Shown here piece by piece: positions 1-8,253 of a stretch of 37,282 nt of DNA. The notes below the pieces were generated by a model that was not told the DNA's origin, ran no database searches, and was given only the letters and a program-made list of their open reading frames with translations. This DNA is from a virus. The stretch covers positions 1-37,282 of the IMG/VR virus record IMGVR_UViG_3300030102_000654; one strand, written 5' to 3'. The position numbers and the translations under genes are program-made. Numbering within the stretch: the stretch's first letter is position 1; every line of letters begins with the position of its first letter.

Positions 1-23
1 TCTCCAAATTGAGTTTTAACCAT
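1..23 (-). CDS. Start of the large ejection-protein gene, cut by the window edge
   Basis: Read on the minus strand from 23, the sequence gives ATG followed by codons for V-K-T-Q-F-G, the same first seven residues as the 1136-aa protein at 33282-36692. Its start overlaps the stop of the upstream 393-aa gene (TAATG), exactly as at the other end of the window. On a circular genome this is the same gene as the one at 33282-36692. Confidence 0.75.
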
Positions 24-613
24 TATGGTTTAATACCAGGTATTCCATCTCCATCTATATAACGAGTACCAGATGGTAATTGATCATATTCTGCTTGTGT
101 ATTTACTTTTACTCTACTAGCTTGTCCAAACATACTAGAATTAACAGAACCAGAAACTGGTGTAGATCCATATAGTACGCCTGGTTTATTGTATGATGGT
201 GTTATTGCTCCTGAATCTAAAGCAAGTTGAACAGCATTAGCTACTGATGTATTAATATCTAAACCACTTAATAAATTAACTTTAACTATAGGTTCTAACT
301 GATCTACTAAACTGTTTATATTTTCTGTAGGTTTATTTTTAATACCAGCAAAGAAGTCTGCTTCTATTTTATTTTCAATCCTGCTTTTTACATCTGCTAC
401 AGTTATACCAGAAGGATATGAAGCAGCATCTTCGTTTGCTTTTCTAGCTCTTTCATCCATTTGACTTATTCTATTTTGTATTTGAGATTCTTTGTTTAAT
501 ATTTCTAGATTAAATTTTACTTCATCTCGACCAATGTTAGCAGTTTTAGCTTTTATATCTAATAATTTAAGTGATGCATCTAATAGGGCTTTTTGTTGTG
601 CATTACTAAATTC
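1..613. repeat. Left copy of divergent terminal repeat
   Basis: This stretch aligns without gaps to 36670-37282. Bases 1-50 are identical to 36670-36719, bases 537-613 are identical to 37206-37282, and about 84 mismatches lie between (hand count, about 86% identity overall). It covers the first codons of the 1136-aa gene and the last 197 codons of the 393-aa gene. The likely meaning is that the window is one circular genome whose two ends carry two alleles of the same locus. A true tandem duplication is the alternative. Confidence 0.9.
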
Positions 614-1204
614 AGAATAACCAAGCATGGCTTGAGTAATACTTTGTCCTTGTTGTCCTGCTTCATAAAAATATGCACCTCTAATAAATTGTTTATATGC
701 TTCTGGATTATTTTCTTGCATATTAAATATTTTATCAAGTACTCCATCAACACCTTTTTTAACATCAGCATCAGATACTTGTTCTTCTTTATTCATAGTT
801 GGTTTTTTTACTGGAATATTATTTATATCATTAATAACATTTTGAACTTCTGGAATTACTTCTGGTGCTGGTGATGCGACTTGATTATTCATTAGTGTTG
901 CTTTATTTTGTACATTGCTTGAAGCTATACCTGGTGGTCTTTGATTATTAGCTTGAGCTTGATTCATCATTGCTAAAGCACCACCACCTACTGTTGCACC
1001 TCCAGCTACAGCTAATGGTACTTGTGATCCACCAGTTAATAATCCTCCTGTAGATGGTAAAGCTGGCATTGGTTCAAATGTATCAGCATCACTCAAAAAA
1101 GGATCTGTACTTATTATTGGATTAGGGTTTTGAAATAATGGATTTACAACTTGAACTTCTGGCATGATGTTCATTGAGCCACCTATATATCCTGGTATAT
1201 ACAT
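23..1204 (-). CDS. Putative internal virion (ejection) protein, 393 aa
   Basis: No enzymatic domain is recognised. The N-terminal third is rich in Pro, Asn, Gly and Ala, with a short Gly/Ala/Val hydrophobic patch around residues 55-85. The middle and C-terminal parts are predicted helical and charged. It lies between a Gly/Ala-rich 296-aa protein and the 1136-aa protein, the position of DNA-ejection proteins in P22-like and T7-like podoviruses, so a role inside the virion is inferred. The stop overlaps the next start (TAATG), which suggests translational coupling. A second, divergent copy of its C-terminal half lies at 36692-37282. Confidence 0.55.
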   Translation of the reverse strand: MYIPGYIGGSMNIMPEVQVVNPLFQNPNPIISTDPFLSDADTFEPMPALPSTGGLLTGGSQVPLAVAGGATVGGGALAMMNQAQANNQRPPGIASSNVQNKATLMNNQVASPAPEVIPEVQNVINDINNIPVKKPTMNKEEQVSDADVKKGVDGVLDKIFNMQENNPEAYKQFIRGAYFYEAGQQGQSITQAMLGYSEFSNAQQKALLDASLKLLDIKAKTANIGRDEVKFNLEILNKESQIQNRISQMDERARKANEDAASYPSGITVADVKSRIENKIEADFFAGIKNKPTENINSLVDQLEPIVKVNLLSGLDINTSVANAVQLALDSGAITPSYNKPGVLYGSTPVSGSVNSSMFGQASRVKVNTQAEYDQLPSGTRYIDGDGIPGIKP

Positions 1205-1213
1205 ACTTTCCTC

Positions 1214-2104
1214 CTAAAATCCTAATAATCCTGCACCAATACCTAGTGCTGCACCTGCTGGACCCATGCCAAACATATTACCTAATGCATATCCCATTTG
1301 ACCTCCACCATAAGCTGATGTTAATGGTGACGGTGCTGATCCAAATTGAGTAGTAGGCATTTGAAACTGAGCAGCTGCAAATGGTAATTGTGAAAATGCA
1401 CTTAATCTATCGAATGGATTTGTTTGTGCAAACTGAAATCTATCAATTTGTTCTTGTAAATTTCTAGCTGCTAAATCTTCTTGTCTAGCACCTACATCAA
1501 ATATTCTATCTATACCAGAACTTCGTCTTGTATCTATATCTGATTGTAATCCAGCTAAACCTTGAGCTGCTGTTAGTTGTCTACCTATTTGATTCTCAAT
1601 AGATGTTTGTTCCGCTCGTCTTTCAGCTTCTGCTTGACTTAAAGCAAATGGAGCATATGCATCTGTAAATGCTCTAGTAGCTGCTGCTGTTGCTCCTGGA
1701 CTTGTTCCTGTTCTACCCATAGAGCCAAATCTTGTAGCTATATCACCCATAACATCTTGACCAATAGATTGTCTAACTCCTGATAGGAAGTCTGCTTGAG
1801 GAGTTAATTGACTATAAGCTGTTGGCATAACACCAGATGCAAATCCACCCATAGCTCCAGATGCTATATCTAATAAAGGACTCTGACCTGTTTGTGCAAA
1901 TCCTAAACCTTTTTGCAAATCCATTGCAGCTTGTGTTTCTGGTGCAAATGGTATTACAGTTGAACCTGGAAAAAATTCTCTACCTAAATCACTTCCATAT
2001 AGTCTAGCAGATTCTTGTAGTATATCTTGTACGAATGGTTCTGCTGGTTCATATATACCACCACCTGTCATAGTTATAGGTGCGTCATCACTTCCAAATG
2101 ACAT
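1214..2104 (-). CDS. Putative internal virion protein, Gly/Ala-rich, 296 aa
   Basis: This is a low-complexity protein rich in Gly, Ala, Ser and Gln. The middle (about residues 140-225) is helical, with many Arg, Gln and Glu residues, and the C-terminus is a hydrophobic Gly/Ala/Met stretch (about 265-296) that could insert into a membrane. These traits and its place among the ejection-protein genes fit a DNA-ejection or internal virion protein. No catalytic motif is seen. It starts 1 bp upstream of the stop region of the GNAT-like gene, in a tight late operon. Confidence 0.55.
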   Translation of the reverse strand: MSFGSDDAPITMTGGGIYEPAEPFVQDILQESARLYGSDLGREFFPGSTVIPFAPETQAAMDLQKGLGFAQTGQSPLLDIASGAMGGFASGVMPTAYSQLTPQADFLSGVRQSIGQDVMGDIATRFGSMGRTGTSPGATAAATRAFTDAYAPFALSQAEAERRAEQTSIENQIGRQLTAAQGLAGLQSDIDTRRSSGIDRIFDVGARQEDLAARNLQEQIDRFQFAQTNPFDRLSAFSQLPFAAAQFQMPTTQFGSAPSPLTSAYGGGQMGYALGNMFGMGPAGAALGIGAGLLGF

Positions 2105-2105
2105 A

Positions 2106-2531
2106 TTAATCCTCCAATTTTTTTTCTAATAAATAGTGTGTTGTTTTATAATTATGTTTATTTAATATGCGTGACCAACCTGGTCTTGCATATGCTTCTA
2201 AATGACTACACTTTTGTTCTTTAGCATAGTCCTCTAATACTTTAATTTTATCTTGCCATAGTTTACGATCTTTACCTGTTACTATAAATAAATTTAAAGA
2301 TTTAGTATTAGGTCTTTGTATTATCTTAGTAACAATACAACCTTGATATTTAGTTTTTCTTTTATCATTCCATAGTATCCAAAGTTGTGCTTTACCATCA
2401 TATATTTGATCTAGTGCATCTTTAGTGTTAAAATGATTACCTGAAAACTTTAATGCTTTATCAATAGAATCAATAACAAACTGTTCAACATGTTTAACTT
2501 TATCTGTAGGTATAAGTACAGGTACTGTCAT
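2106..2531 (-). CDS. GNAT-like acetyltransferase-fold protein, 141 aa
   Basis: The length and pattern fit the GNAT fold: an N-terminal helix, a strand with W-I-L-W-N-D near residues 51-56, and a C-terminal block containing A-R-P-G-W followed by a Y-K-T-T-H-Y strand, as in phage GNAT-like proteins. Related proteins occur among structural genes of many podoviruses, including T7-type internal virion protein loci, so a virion or assembly role is likely. A canonical acetyl-CoA loop (R/Q-x-x-G-x-G/A) is not clear, and activity is uncertain. Its start overlaps the stop of the upstream gene by 4 bp. Confidence 0.6.
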   Translation of the reverse strand: MTVPVLIPTDKVKHVEQFVIDSIDKALKFSGNHFNTKDALDQIYDGKAQLWILWNDKRKTKYQGCIVTKIIQRPNTKSLNLFIVTGKDRKLWQDKIKVLEDYAKEQKCSHLEAYARPGWSRILNKHNYKTTHYLLEKKLED

Positions 2532-2848
2532 GTAATTTCTAAATAGCTACATACTATATGCAATCTATCTGCTGTAGCTGCTGTAGCTTTTAATATCTCT
2601 CCTGCTGTTAAAACTAACGGAGCTGCAAGTAATTCTGAAGTTCCATTAGCTGTAATAGTTTTAGTCTTAAATAAACTAAATACATCTGATCCGTTAGTTA
2701 TTGTCAATGTAATAGTATCTCCACTACCTGAATCATCACTAACTAAAATAGATTTTACAATAGATGTAGCTCCTGTTGGTACAGTATAAACAGTTGTTAC
2801 ACTTGTTGCTGTAAGATCTACTTTACTATTTTTGTAAGTATGTGCCAT
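2528..2848 (-). CDS. Small beta-rich virion protein, 106 aa
   Basis: The sequence is Thr/Ser/Val-rich with alternating strands and no charged helix, typical of small beta-sandwich tail or head proteins of marine podoviruses. It resembles the 108-aa protein at 6584-6910 in length, opening (M-A-x-x-x), order of strands and a late G-E/D-I/V-L-K segment, so the two are probably paralogues. The position in the neck/tail gene block suggests a virion component. The exact role is unknown. Confidence 0.6.
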   Translation of the reverse strand: MAHTYKNSKVDLTATSVTTVYTVPTGATSIVKSILVSDDSGSGDTITLTITNGSDVFSLFKTKTITANGTSELLAAPLVLTAGEILKATAATADRLHIVCSYLEIT

Positions 2849-2972
2849 CTTTTAAGTTCTTCCAAAATTCATCTAAAGGATTGTCATGTTCACAGTATGC
2901 ACAATCACATTTATCACAAGTATCATCATTATTACAATGACAAGGATGATTACAATTTATGCAAGAAACCAT
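2826..2972 (-). CDS. Cys-rich mini-protein, likely zinc-binding, 48 aa
   Basis: The ORF has eight cysteines in its first 27 residues: C4-x2-C7, C11-x-C13, C19-x2-C22, C24-x2-C27, with histidines at 9, 12 and 29. This is a plausible zinc-binding knuckle pair. It overlaps the preceding gene by 16 bp and the following gene by 23 bp, each in another frame, as small phage genes often do. I associate such Cys-rich peptides with marine phage structural operons. The function is unknown. Confidence 0.6.
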   Translation of the reverse strand: MVSCINCNHPCHCNNDDTCDKCDCAYCEHDNPLDEFWKNLKDGTYLQK

Positions 2973-3103
2973 GCTGATACCTCTTGATTTTCAGTATTAT
3001 GAAAAGTAATTAACTGATTAGTAAGATCTTCTACAATTCTTTGAAAGTCTTCTGGGCTATCAATGTACTGATAGATATATTCTAGGTTTTGTTTACTTGC
3101 CAT
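2957..3103 (-). CDS. Small hypothetical protein, 48 aa
   Basis: The ORF starts with the TAATG overlap of the upstream stop (3103-3105), so translational coupling is likely. The product begins M-A-S-K-Q-N-L-E-Y-I and is acidic and probably helical, with no recognised domain. It sits between the 291-aa structural-type protein and the Cys-rich mini-protein. Support comes from tight packing and the coupled start. Confidence 0.55.
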   Translation of the reverse strand: MASKQNLEYIYQYIDSPEDFQRIVEDLTNQLITFHNTENQEVSAWFLA

Positions 3104-3978
3104 TATGGTCTAAATCCTGCTGCTGCTCCTGGTTTACTACCACTGACTGCACCAGCACTTAGTCCACCACCTTTATTACCTCCCTGATTATCTCTAAAAT
3201 TACCACCTTGATTACCGCCTTGATTACCTTTAGGTTCTTGTTTAGCTTGAAAGTCTGCTAATTGTTGGTTAATAGATAGTTCAGGTATTCCTGCATCTTG
3301 AAATGCTTTATCTGTTAATGCTACTCCACCCATAATAGTTGCATCTCTTAATGCTTGTCCTGGATCTCTACCATCTTTAATAGCCTTATTATAAACATCT
3401 GCTATTTGTTGAGTAGCTACATTTGTATTTATACCAAAATCTTTTAATACATTTCTATCACTCATAGTTGAAAGTTCATTTAATAATCCAAATGCAGGAT
3501 TTATAGCACCTAGTAATGCAGTTCTAAATTTGCTATTAGTAACATCTGATGCAAGTTGTCCGAAGTTTCTAGTGTCTATATTTGCAGATCTATTTCTAAA
3601 GTTTTCTCCACCACCACCACTTCTTTGTGCTACAACAGGTAATGCTTGTCCACTAGCCATTGATGATCCTCCTATATTTTTAGGTAATCCATCTGAACCT
3701 ATTAATCCTTCTCCTATATCATAAATATTTTCAAAAGTAGGTACATCATATTGAGGTATCTGTGTAGTTACTTGTCCAGTAGTGGGATCAACAGAAAAAG
3801 ATACTTGTTGTCCAGGTGTAGTTGTAGGAACCATTTGAGTATCAAAACCAGATCCAGTTAGTAATCCTTCATAATTAGATCTAACAGCATTGAATGATGC
3901 TTCTGCTGGTGTTGGATATGATAGAGCTTCATATCTAGCTCTAATACGATCAAAGTCTGCTGGGTTTCCTATTAACAT
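3103..3978 (-). CDS. Putative structural protein with Gly/Asn-rich tail, 291 aa
   Basis: The N-terminal half is Pro/Thr/Ser-rich, the middle (about residues 125-235) looks helical, and the C-terminal 45 residues contain imperfect G-G-N-x-G-G-N-type repeats ending in a Gly/Ala/Pro stretch. No enzyme motif is visible. It follows the nozzle-like gene and starts with a TAATG overlap of that gene's stop. The late-operon location suggests a tail or ejection component. The Gly/Asn repeats may be a flexible linker. Confidence 0.5.
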   Translation of the reverse strand: MLIGNPADFDRIRARYEALSYPTPAEASFNAVRSNYEGLLTGSGFDTQMVPTTTPGQQVSFSVDPTTGQVTTQIPQYDVPTFENIYDIGEGLIGSDGLPKNIGGSSMASGQALPVVAQRSGGGGENFRNRSANIDTRNFGQLASDVTNSKFRTALLGAINPAFGLLNELSTMSDRNVLKDFGINTNVATQQIADVYNKAIKDGRDPGQALRDATIMGGVALTDKAFQDAGIPELSINQQLADFQAKQEPKGNQGGNQGGNFRDNQGGNKGGGLSAGAVSGSKPGAAAGFRP

Positions 3979-5435
3979 TATCTATAACCTTCTTTTATTG
4001 CTTCTATGTCTATACCCTGTGCATCATTCCAAGTAGTAGATGCTGGTATTTGCATATTAAATTTAAAATATCTTGCACTTTTATGAAATGGTATTGTACC
4101 TGTAGCGTGCATAGTTGCAACAGGTGATGTAGTAGATTGTGAGTCTCCTACTCTATTTCTAAATGTAAGAGATCCAGTAGCTGATGTTGTATCTACAATA
4201 GGTCTAACATGAGTTACAAGTGATCTGTTTTGTCCAAATAATTCTGTTTCTGCTGTACCTATTTCACAAGCAAGGTTAGCACCTTCAAATGTACCAAACT
4301 TATGTGAGGTATCAAATACACCTAATGATCTTAATCCACCTACAAATATATCACTATCTAATGGAACATTGATTGCATCTAAATTATTAGAACCTGATGA
4401 TGGATAATCATCTAATTCATCTACAGTAAAACCAGGTGATATATAGTTGAATATCATTTCATGTGATAGTTCTACAATAGACCATCTAGAAGTTTCATAA
4501 TTAAAAACTATAATTTTATCTGTTACACCAGATGCAGTAGATGGATATGACCAGCATACTAATTTATTTTTATAATCAACAGCTGCTCTAACTCGTTCTC
4601 TATGTGCAAATCTTAAATCATCAAAGAAGAATCTATCTACTTTACCATTACCAATTGGTTGAGATTTATTACCATCTGTTACTCTAAAACCATCTTCTGA
4701 TAAAAAATATACAAGGTTTCCTACTTTGATAACTGTCTTACCTTGAACTGCTCCTATGTTATCTTCAATACGCCTAAAAGAAAATATAACATTACCACCT
4801 CTGTAATCCATTCTGGTAATTCTATTTTCTTGAAATATTAAACCAAACTGTCCACCTGTAACACCAGTAACAACTCCACCTTCAGGTAAGTCCTCTAAGT
4901 CTGCTTGGTTAGTTCCTGTTGTCCAAGATGTAGCATCATTAACTGCTGACCATTGTACTCTATTACGAGCGGTTGGTTGGAATCCTGTAACTACAAAGTT
5001 GTTTACAACTGCTGCGTGCCTAAATGATGGAGGTGAACCACCTAATGCAGCAAAGTCTGTTGATGTATCTAGTGACCATGCTCTAGGTGCATCAGTGCCA
5101 TTAAATGCAATTACTGTTTCTCCAAACTTTACAAAATCCCAATAACCATTTTCTGCTGTATTGTAAGTTACTCCAGCACTTTCATCTGTTATTGAGTTAG
5201 CTTGTATTTGATATAGCTTACTAGAATCACCAGCAAAGATAGTTACATTACCACCATCAGATGTAAATGATGCAGCTCCTTGACATCTATTATCTAGAGC
5301 ATTAACTGTAGCTTGTGTAATACTTTTCCATGGTCTATAACTATTTACAGCAGGATAAACATTCTTAGCTTCAGTTGCACCAGGATTAATATGATCAGGT
5401 AGGTCTGGCAACCATTCTCCAAAAGGTACTTGCAT
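3978..5435 (-). CDS. Tail nozzle / head-closure protein (P22 gp10-like), 485 aa
   Basis: The length and beta-rich pattern fit the P22 gp10-like packaged-DNA stabilisation or nozzle proteins of marine podoviruses. The opening motif G-E-W-L-P-D-L-P near residues 6-13 is characteristic of this group as I know it. Repeated strand pairs with W, G and D-G turns across residues 50-350 resemble a propeller-like hub. It lies directly downstream of the adaptor gene and shares its 1-bp start/stop junction, the usual order adaptor-nozzle. The role is to close the filled head and form the tail hub. Confidence 0.7.
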   Translation of the reverse strand: MQVPFGEWLPDLPDHINPGATEAKNVYPAVNSYRPWKSITQATVNALDNRCQGAASFTSDGGNVTIFAGDSSKLYQIQANSITDESAGVTYNTAENGYWDFVKFGETVIAFNGTDAPRAWSLDTSTDFAALGGSPPSFRHAAVVNNFVVTGFQPTARNRVQWSAVNDATSWTTGTNQADLEDLPEGGVVTGVTGGQFGLIFQENRITRMDYRGGNVIFSFRRIEDNIGAVQGKTVIKVGNLVYFLSEDGFRVTDGNKSQPIGNGKVDRFFFDDLRFAHRERVRAAVDYKNKLVCWSYPSTASGVTDKIIVFNYETSRWSIVELSHEMIFNYISPGFTVDELDDYPSSGSNNLDAINVPLDSDIFVGGLRSLGVFDTSHKFGTFEGANLACEIGTAETELFGQNRSLVTHVRPIVDTTSATGSLTFRNRVGDSQSTTSPVATMHATGTIPFHKSARYFKFNMQIPASTTWNDAQGIDIEAIKEGYR

Positions 5436-6085
5436 TATTTTACATTATCAAGATTGTTAATATTTATATCAGTTCTTTGTAATAAAGGTGAACCATTATA
5501 TTTATCTTTAGCATCAGCTTCTTCTACTTGTTGCAATGCAGTTTCATATTGAGCTTTGAATTGTGCTACAGTAGATTGATCCATGCCTCTAATAAATGTA
5601 GATGCAAAATATAATGCACCATAAAGATATACATCAGGATGATTAGTTAAGATAAAGTTAGTAGCTGTACTACCATCTAAACTATCAAATGCTTTATAAA
5701 AAGTTAGTCTAGCAGTTACTGCTGTATCAGGAACAGGACTAAATCTAAAGTTAGATCCTTCTATGGAATATATTCTAGGTGTACCTGATGTTGTAATACC
5801 AGTTGTAGTAGCCTGATGAAACGGTGTAGATAACTCTAAAGTTCTATCTGGACTTGTACTAGTTATAACAAAACTTCTAACTTGTAAGAATCCTGTTGGT
5901 AAAGCCTCTGTTTCTGCATCTATTGTAAATGAAGTATTAACACTCTCCATAGCTCTTACTCTTAGTCTTCTATTGAAGTCTGCTTCTGTAAGATCTATAA
6001 AATCTTCTATCTCTGATGTAAGATCATCTCTAGCTAAAAAATTTGCAATAGAGGTTTTTAAATTTGTGTAAGTATCTAATGCCAT
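5435..6085 (-). CDS. Head-tail adaptor protein, 216 aa
   Basis: The N-terminal helix pair (Y-T-N-L-K-x-S-I-x-N-F-L, then D-L-T-S-E-I-E-D-F-I) followed by E-A-D-F-N-R-R-L and a beta domain matches the phage adaptor family of podoviruses (SU10/P22 gp4-like). The C-terminal part (about residues 150-205) is helical. These proteins form a ring under the portal and connect it to the nozzle. The downstream nozzle gene supports this. No anomaly is seen. Confidence 0.75.
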   Translation of the reverse strand: MALDTYTNLKTSIANFLARDDLTSEIEDFIDLTEADFNRRLRVRAMESVNTSFTIDAETEALPTGFLQVRSFVITSTSPDRTLELSTPFHQATTTGITTSGTPRIYSIEGSNFRFSPVPDTAVTARLTFYKAFDSLDGSTATNFILTNHPDVYLYGALYFASTFIRGMDQSTVAQFKAQYETALQQVEEADAKDKYNGSPLLQRTDININNLDNVK

Positions 6086-6399
6086 TATAACCTCTTATCT
6101 CCTGTTCTAAAATACATATACTCATTACTGTTTACCATTTCTTTAATAATCTTTTTTTGTTCTTCTAAGTTTAATTTATGATAATTAGAATGACCAAATC
6201 GTTCTTTAGTTTTAACTTTTAAAGCTATTAATGGTATCTGAGCTATGCGTTGTAAATCACCTTTTTGATCAATATTATTTTGTGACCATCTATTTTCTTT
6301 TAATATATTTGTAGTATCTTGTGTACTCTTTACTACAAGTTTACGAGTACCTCTATCAATGTGTATTGGTTGATTTTTATCGTATGGATTATTTGTCAT
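6085..6399 (-). CDS. Hypothetical neck-region protein, 104 aa
   Basis: This is a basic, mostly helical protein with no recognised domain. It contains R-F-G-H near residues 68-71 and ends in a short basic stretch. Its start overlaps the stop of the 59-aa gene upstream (ATGA), and its stop abuts the start of the adaptor gene. Location among neck genes suggests a virion or assembly role. No function can be assigned. Confidence 0.55.
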   Translation of the reverse strand: MTNNPYDKNQPIHIDRGTRKLVVKSTQDTTNILKENRWSQNNIDQKGDLQRIAQIPLIALKVKTKERFGHSNYHKLNLEEQKKIIKEMVNSNEYMYFRTGDKRL

Positions 6400-6575
6400 A
6401 CTACAACAAGTGTACCAGTAACTGTAACTGTTGCTGCAAATGTAATTGGTCCAGCTAATACAGCACTAGTTATTATTTGATCTTTGTTTATTTCAGAATC
6501 ATGTTCATGTATAGTTTCACCTGCTGGTGCATCACCTATATATTGAACACCACCTACTGATGTTATTGTTGCCAT
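6396..6575 (-). CDS. Small beta-rich protein, 59 aa
   Basis: The ORF runs from ATG at 6575 to a TGA that overlaps the next ATG (ATGA). The first half is polar with several Glu/His residues; the second half is a Thr/Val/Ala-rich beta strand region ending T-G-T-L-V-V-V. It resembles the C-terminal tags of marine phage fibre or tail proteins. AGGAGA lies 5-10 bases upstream of the start on the minus strand. A minor structural role is plausible. Confidence 0.6.
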   Translation of the reverse strand: MATITSVGGVQYIGDAPAGETIHEHDSEINKDQIITSAVLAGPITFAATVTVTGTLVVV

Positions 6576-6583
6576 GCTATCTC

Positions 6584-6910
6584 CTATGTACTAATTGAAT
6601 CAACTACTGATACCCATACATCAATACTGTCTGCTGTACCAGCTTGTCCTTTTAAAACATCTCCACTTTGTAATACAAATTTAGCACCACCTTGCACTAG
6701 CTCTACTGAACTTGCTGGTGGTATAGATAAATCTTTTACAAGGTATCTTGTTGTAGAACCACCTTCAGATACAAATACACTTACTGTAACTGTGGTTGTT
6801 AAAATGTTTGCAAGTCTCAATCCTACAACAGCATCATCACTATTTGATGTATATATTGTAGTTGCTGAGTTTGTTATCTGCGCGCCATTCGATTCAAAAT
6901 CTTGTGCCAT
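6584..6910 (-). CDS. Small beta-rich virion protein, 108 aa
   Basis: Beta-sandwich-like sequence rich in Thr, Ser and Val, with a late segment S-G-D-V-L-K-G matching G-E-I-L-K in the 106-aa protein at 2528-2848. Probably a paralogue of it. It follows the repeat-containing fibre gene and has an AGGAGA-type ribosome binding site on the minus strand. Likely a tail or fibre-associated virion component. The precise role is unknown. Confidence 0.6.
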   Translation of the reverse strand: MAQDFESNGAQITNSATTIYTSNSDDAVVGLRLANILTTTVTVSVFVSEGGSTTRYLVKDLSIPPASSVELVQGGAKFVLQSGDVLKGQAGTADSIDVWVSVVDSIST

Positions 6911-6918
6911 GTTTTCTC

Positions 6919-8253
6919 CTATAAAGCGATTGCCATTGCAACAGCTAGACCTTTGCTTGCTTTGGCATCTAATTGTGTTTGAATATCTGAAGTAACAGAT
7001 CCTAAGTGTTGGAACTCTGCACTTGTTACTGAACCATCAGCTATCTTAGTAGCATCAATGGCAGCAGATGCTTTGATATTTGCGTTTTCAATATTAGTAA
7101 TACTGTTACCTGTACCATCTGCATCTATTGTTTTGTTAGTTAGTGTGTCTGTAGAACTAGCAGTAATACCACCAATGTCTGACAAGACTTCAGCAGTTGA
7201 TCTACTCTCTAGTCCACTTGCAGTAAATCTAGCGTACTCATCATCTGCAACACTCGCACTATCAATCTTGACTGCGTTTGTATTGCTTATTCCAAACGTA
7301 AGTGATGCTTGTCCACCAATATCACTTAGTACTTCACTAGCTGATCTACCTTCAATAGATGTGCCTGCTACTCTAAGAAAATCATCGTCAGCCACGCCTG
7401 TAGTAAAGATAGGAATATTTGTATTTGATATACCAAAAGTAAGTGCAGCCTGACCTCCAATGTCACTTAATACTTCTGAGGTACTACGACTTTCTAAACC
7501 ATTAGCGGTAAATCGTGCATACTCATCATCTGCTACTGAGCTACTATCTATCTTAACTGCATTGGTATTAGAAATACCAAATGTTAAAGATGCCTGACCA
7601 CCTATGTCAGATAGAACCTCTGCTGTACTTCTACTCTCTAAACCGTTTGCAGTGAACCTTGCGTATTCGTCATCAGCAACAGAACTGCTATCTATTTTTA
7701 CTGCGTTAGTATCACTAATACCAAATGTTAAACTAGCTTGTCCTCCAATGTCTGATAGAACTTCTGAAGCAGAACGACCCTCTACACTTGTTCCTGATAT
7801 TCTTAAAAAGTCATCATCAGCTACGCCAGTAGTAAACTGTGGTACATTAGTGTTACTTATACCAAATGTAAGTGATGCTTGTTTGCCATCAAGCTGTGTT
7901 TGTATATCACTTGATACGCCATCAAGTCTTTGAAACTCTGCATTAGATACTGAGCCATCTCCTAGTTTTGCAGCATCAATACCTGTAGGTAAGTTACTAG
8001 CAGATACACTTACTACTAAATCAATAGTACCGTCAGCATCTTCATAAGTTGCACTAATATCTGTTTCAGTATTACTACTAAACATAGCACCAACAATATC
8101 TTGTACTGATTCTGTAGTTACACCTGCATATGATTTTACATTAGCTGCTGTTATCTTTTTTGTCTGACCTGCATCTGTATCTACAATAGCAAATATATCA
8201 TCATCTGCTGGTGTGGATAATGCTGTTAATTCACTTATCTTACTGTCTGCCAT
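6919..8253 (-). CDS. Tail fibre-like protein with five internal repeats, 444 aa
   Basis: Residues 125-362 consist of five repeats of 47-48 residues, each starting Q-A-S/A-L-T-F-G-I-S and ending S-D-I-G-G. There are two repeat types in the order B-A-A-B-A, where type A has V-K-I-D-S and type B has F-T-T-G. Shorter repeats flank the block (D-I-Q-T-Q-L-D near 116-122 and again near 423-429). Repetitive D/S/T-rich sequence of this kind forms shafts of trimeric phage fibres. The N-terminal S-K-I-S-E-L-T opening is common in marine phage fibre proteins. It probably contributes to host binding or a head/tail fibre. The C-terminus ends in a hydrophobic Ala/Met/Leu tail. Confidence 0.65.
   Translation of the reverse strand: MADSKISELTALSTPADDDIFAIVDTDAGQTKKITAANVKSYAGVTTESVQDIVGAMFSSNTETDISATYEDADGTIDLVVSVSASNLPTGIDAAKLGDGSVSNAEFQRLDGVSSDIQTQLDGKQASLTFGISNTNVPQFTTGVADDDFLRISGTSVEGRSASEVLSDIGGQASLTFGISDTNAVKIDSSSVADDEYARFTANGLESRSTAEVLSDIGGQASLTFGISNTNAVKIDSSSVADDEYARFTANGLESRSTSEVLSDIGGQAALTFGISNTNIPIFTTGVADDDFLRVAGTSIEGRSASEVLSDIGGQASLTFGISNTNAVKIDSASVADDEYARFTASGLESRSTAEVLSDIGGITASSTDTLTNKTIDADGTGNSITNIENANIKASAAIDATKIADGSVTSAEFQHLGSVTSDIQTQLDAKASKGLAVAMAIAL
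7168..7881 (-). repeat. Five tandem coding repeats (47-48 codons each)
   Basis: Repeat units lie at about 7741-7881, 7597-7740, 7453-7596, 7312-7452 and 7168-7311 on the minus strand. The encoded proteins are nearly identical within each type, yet codons differ widely. For example, the Ser in Q-A-S-L-T-F-G-I-S is TCA, AGT, TCT or TCA, and the second Ser is AGT, AGT, TCT, TCA or AGC. Type order is B-A-A-B-A. Confidence 0.85.
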
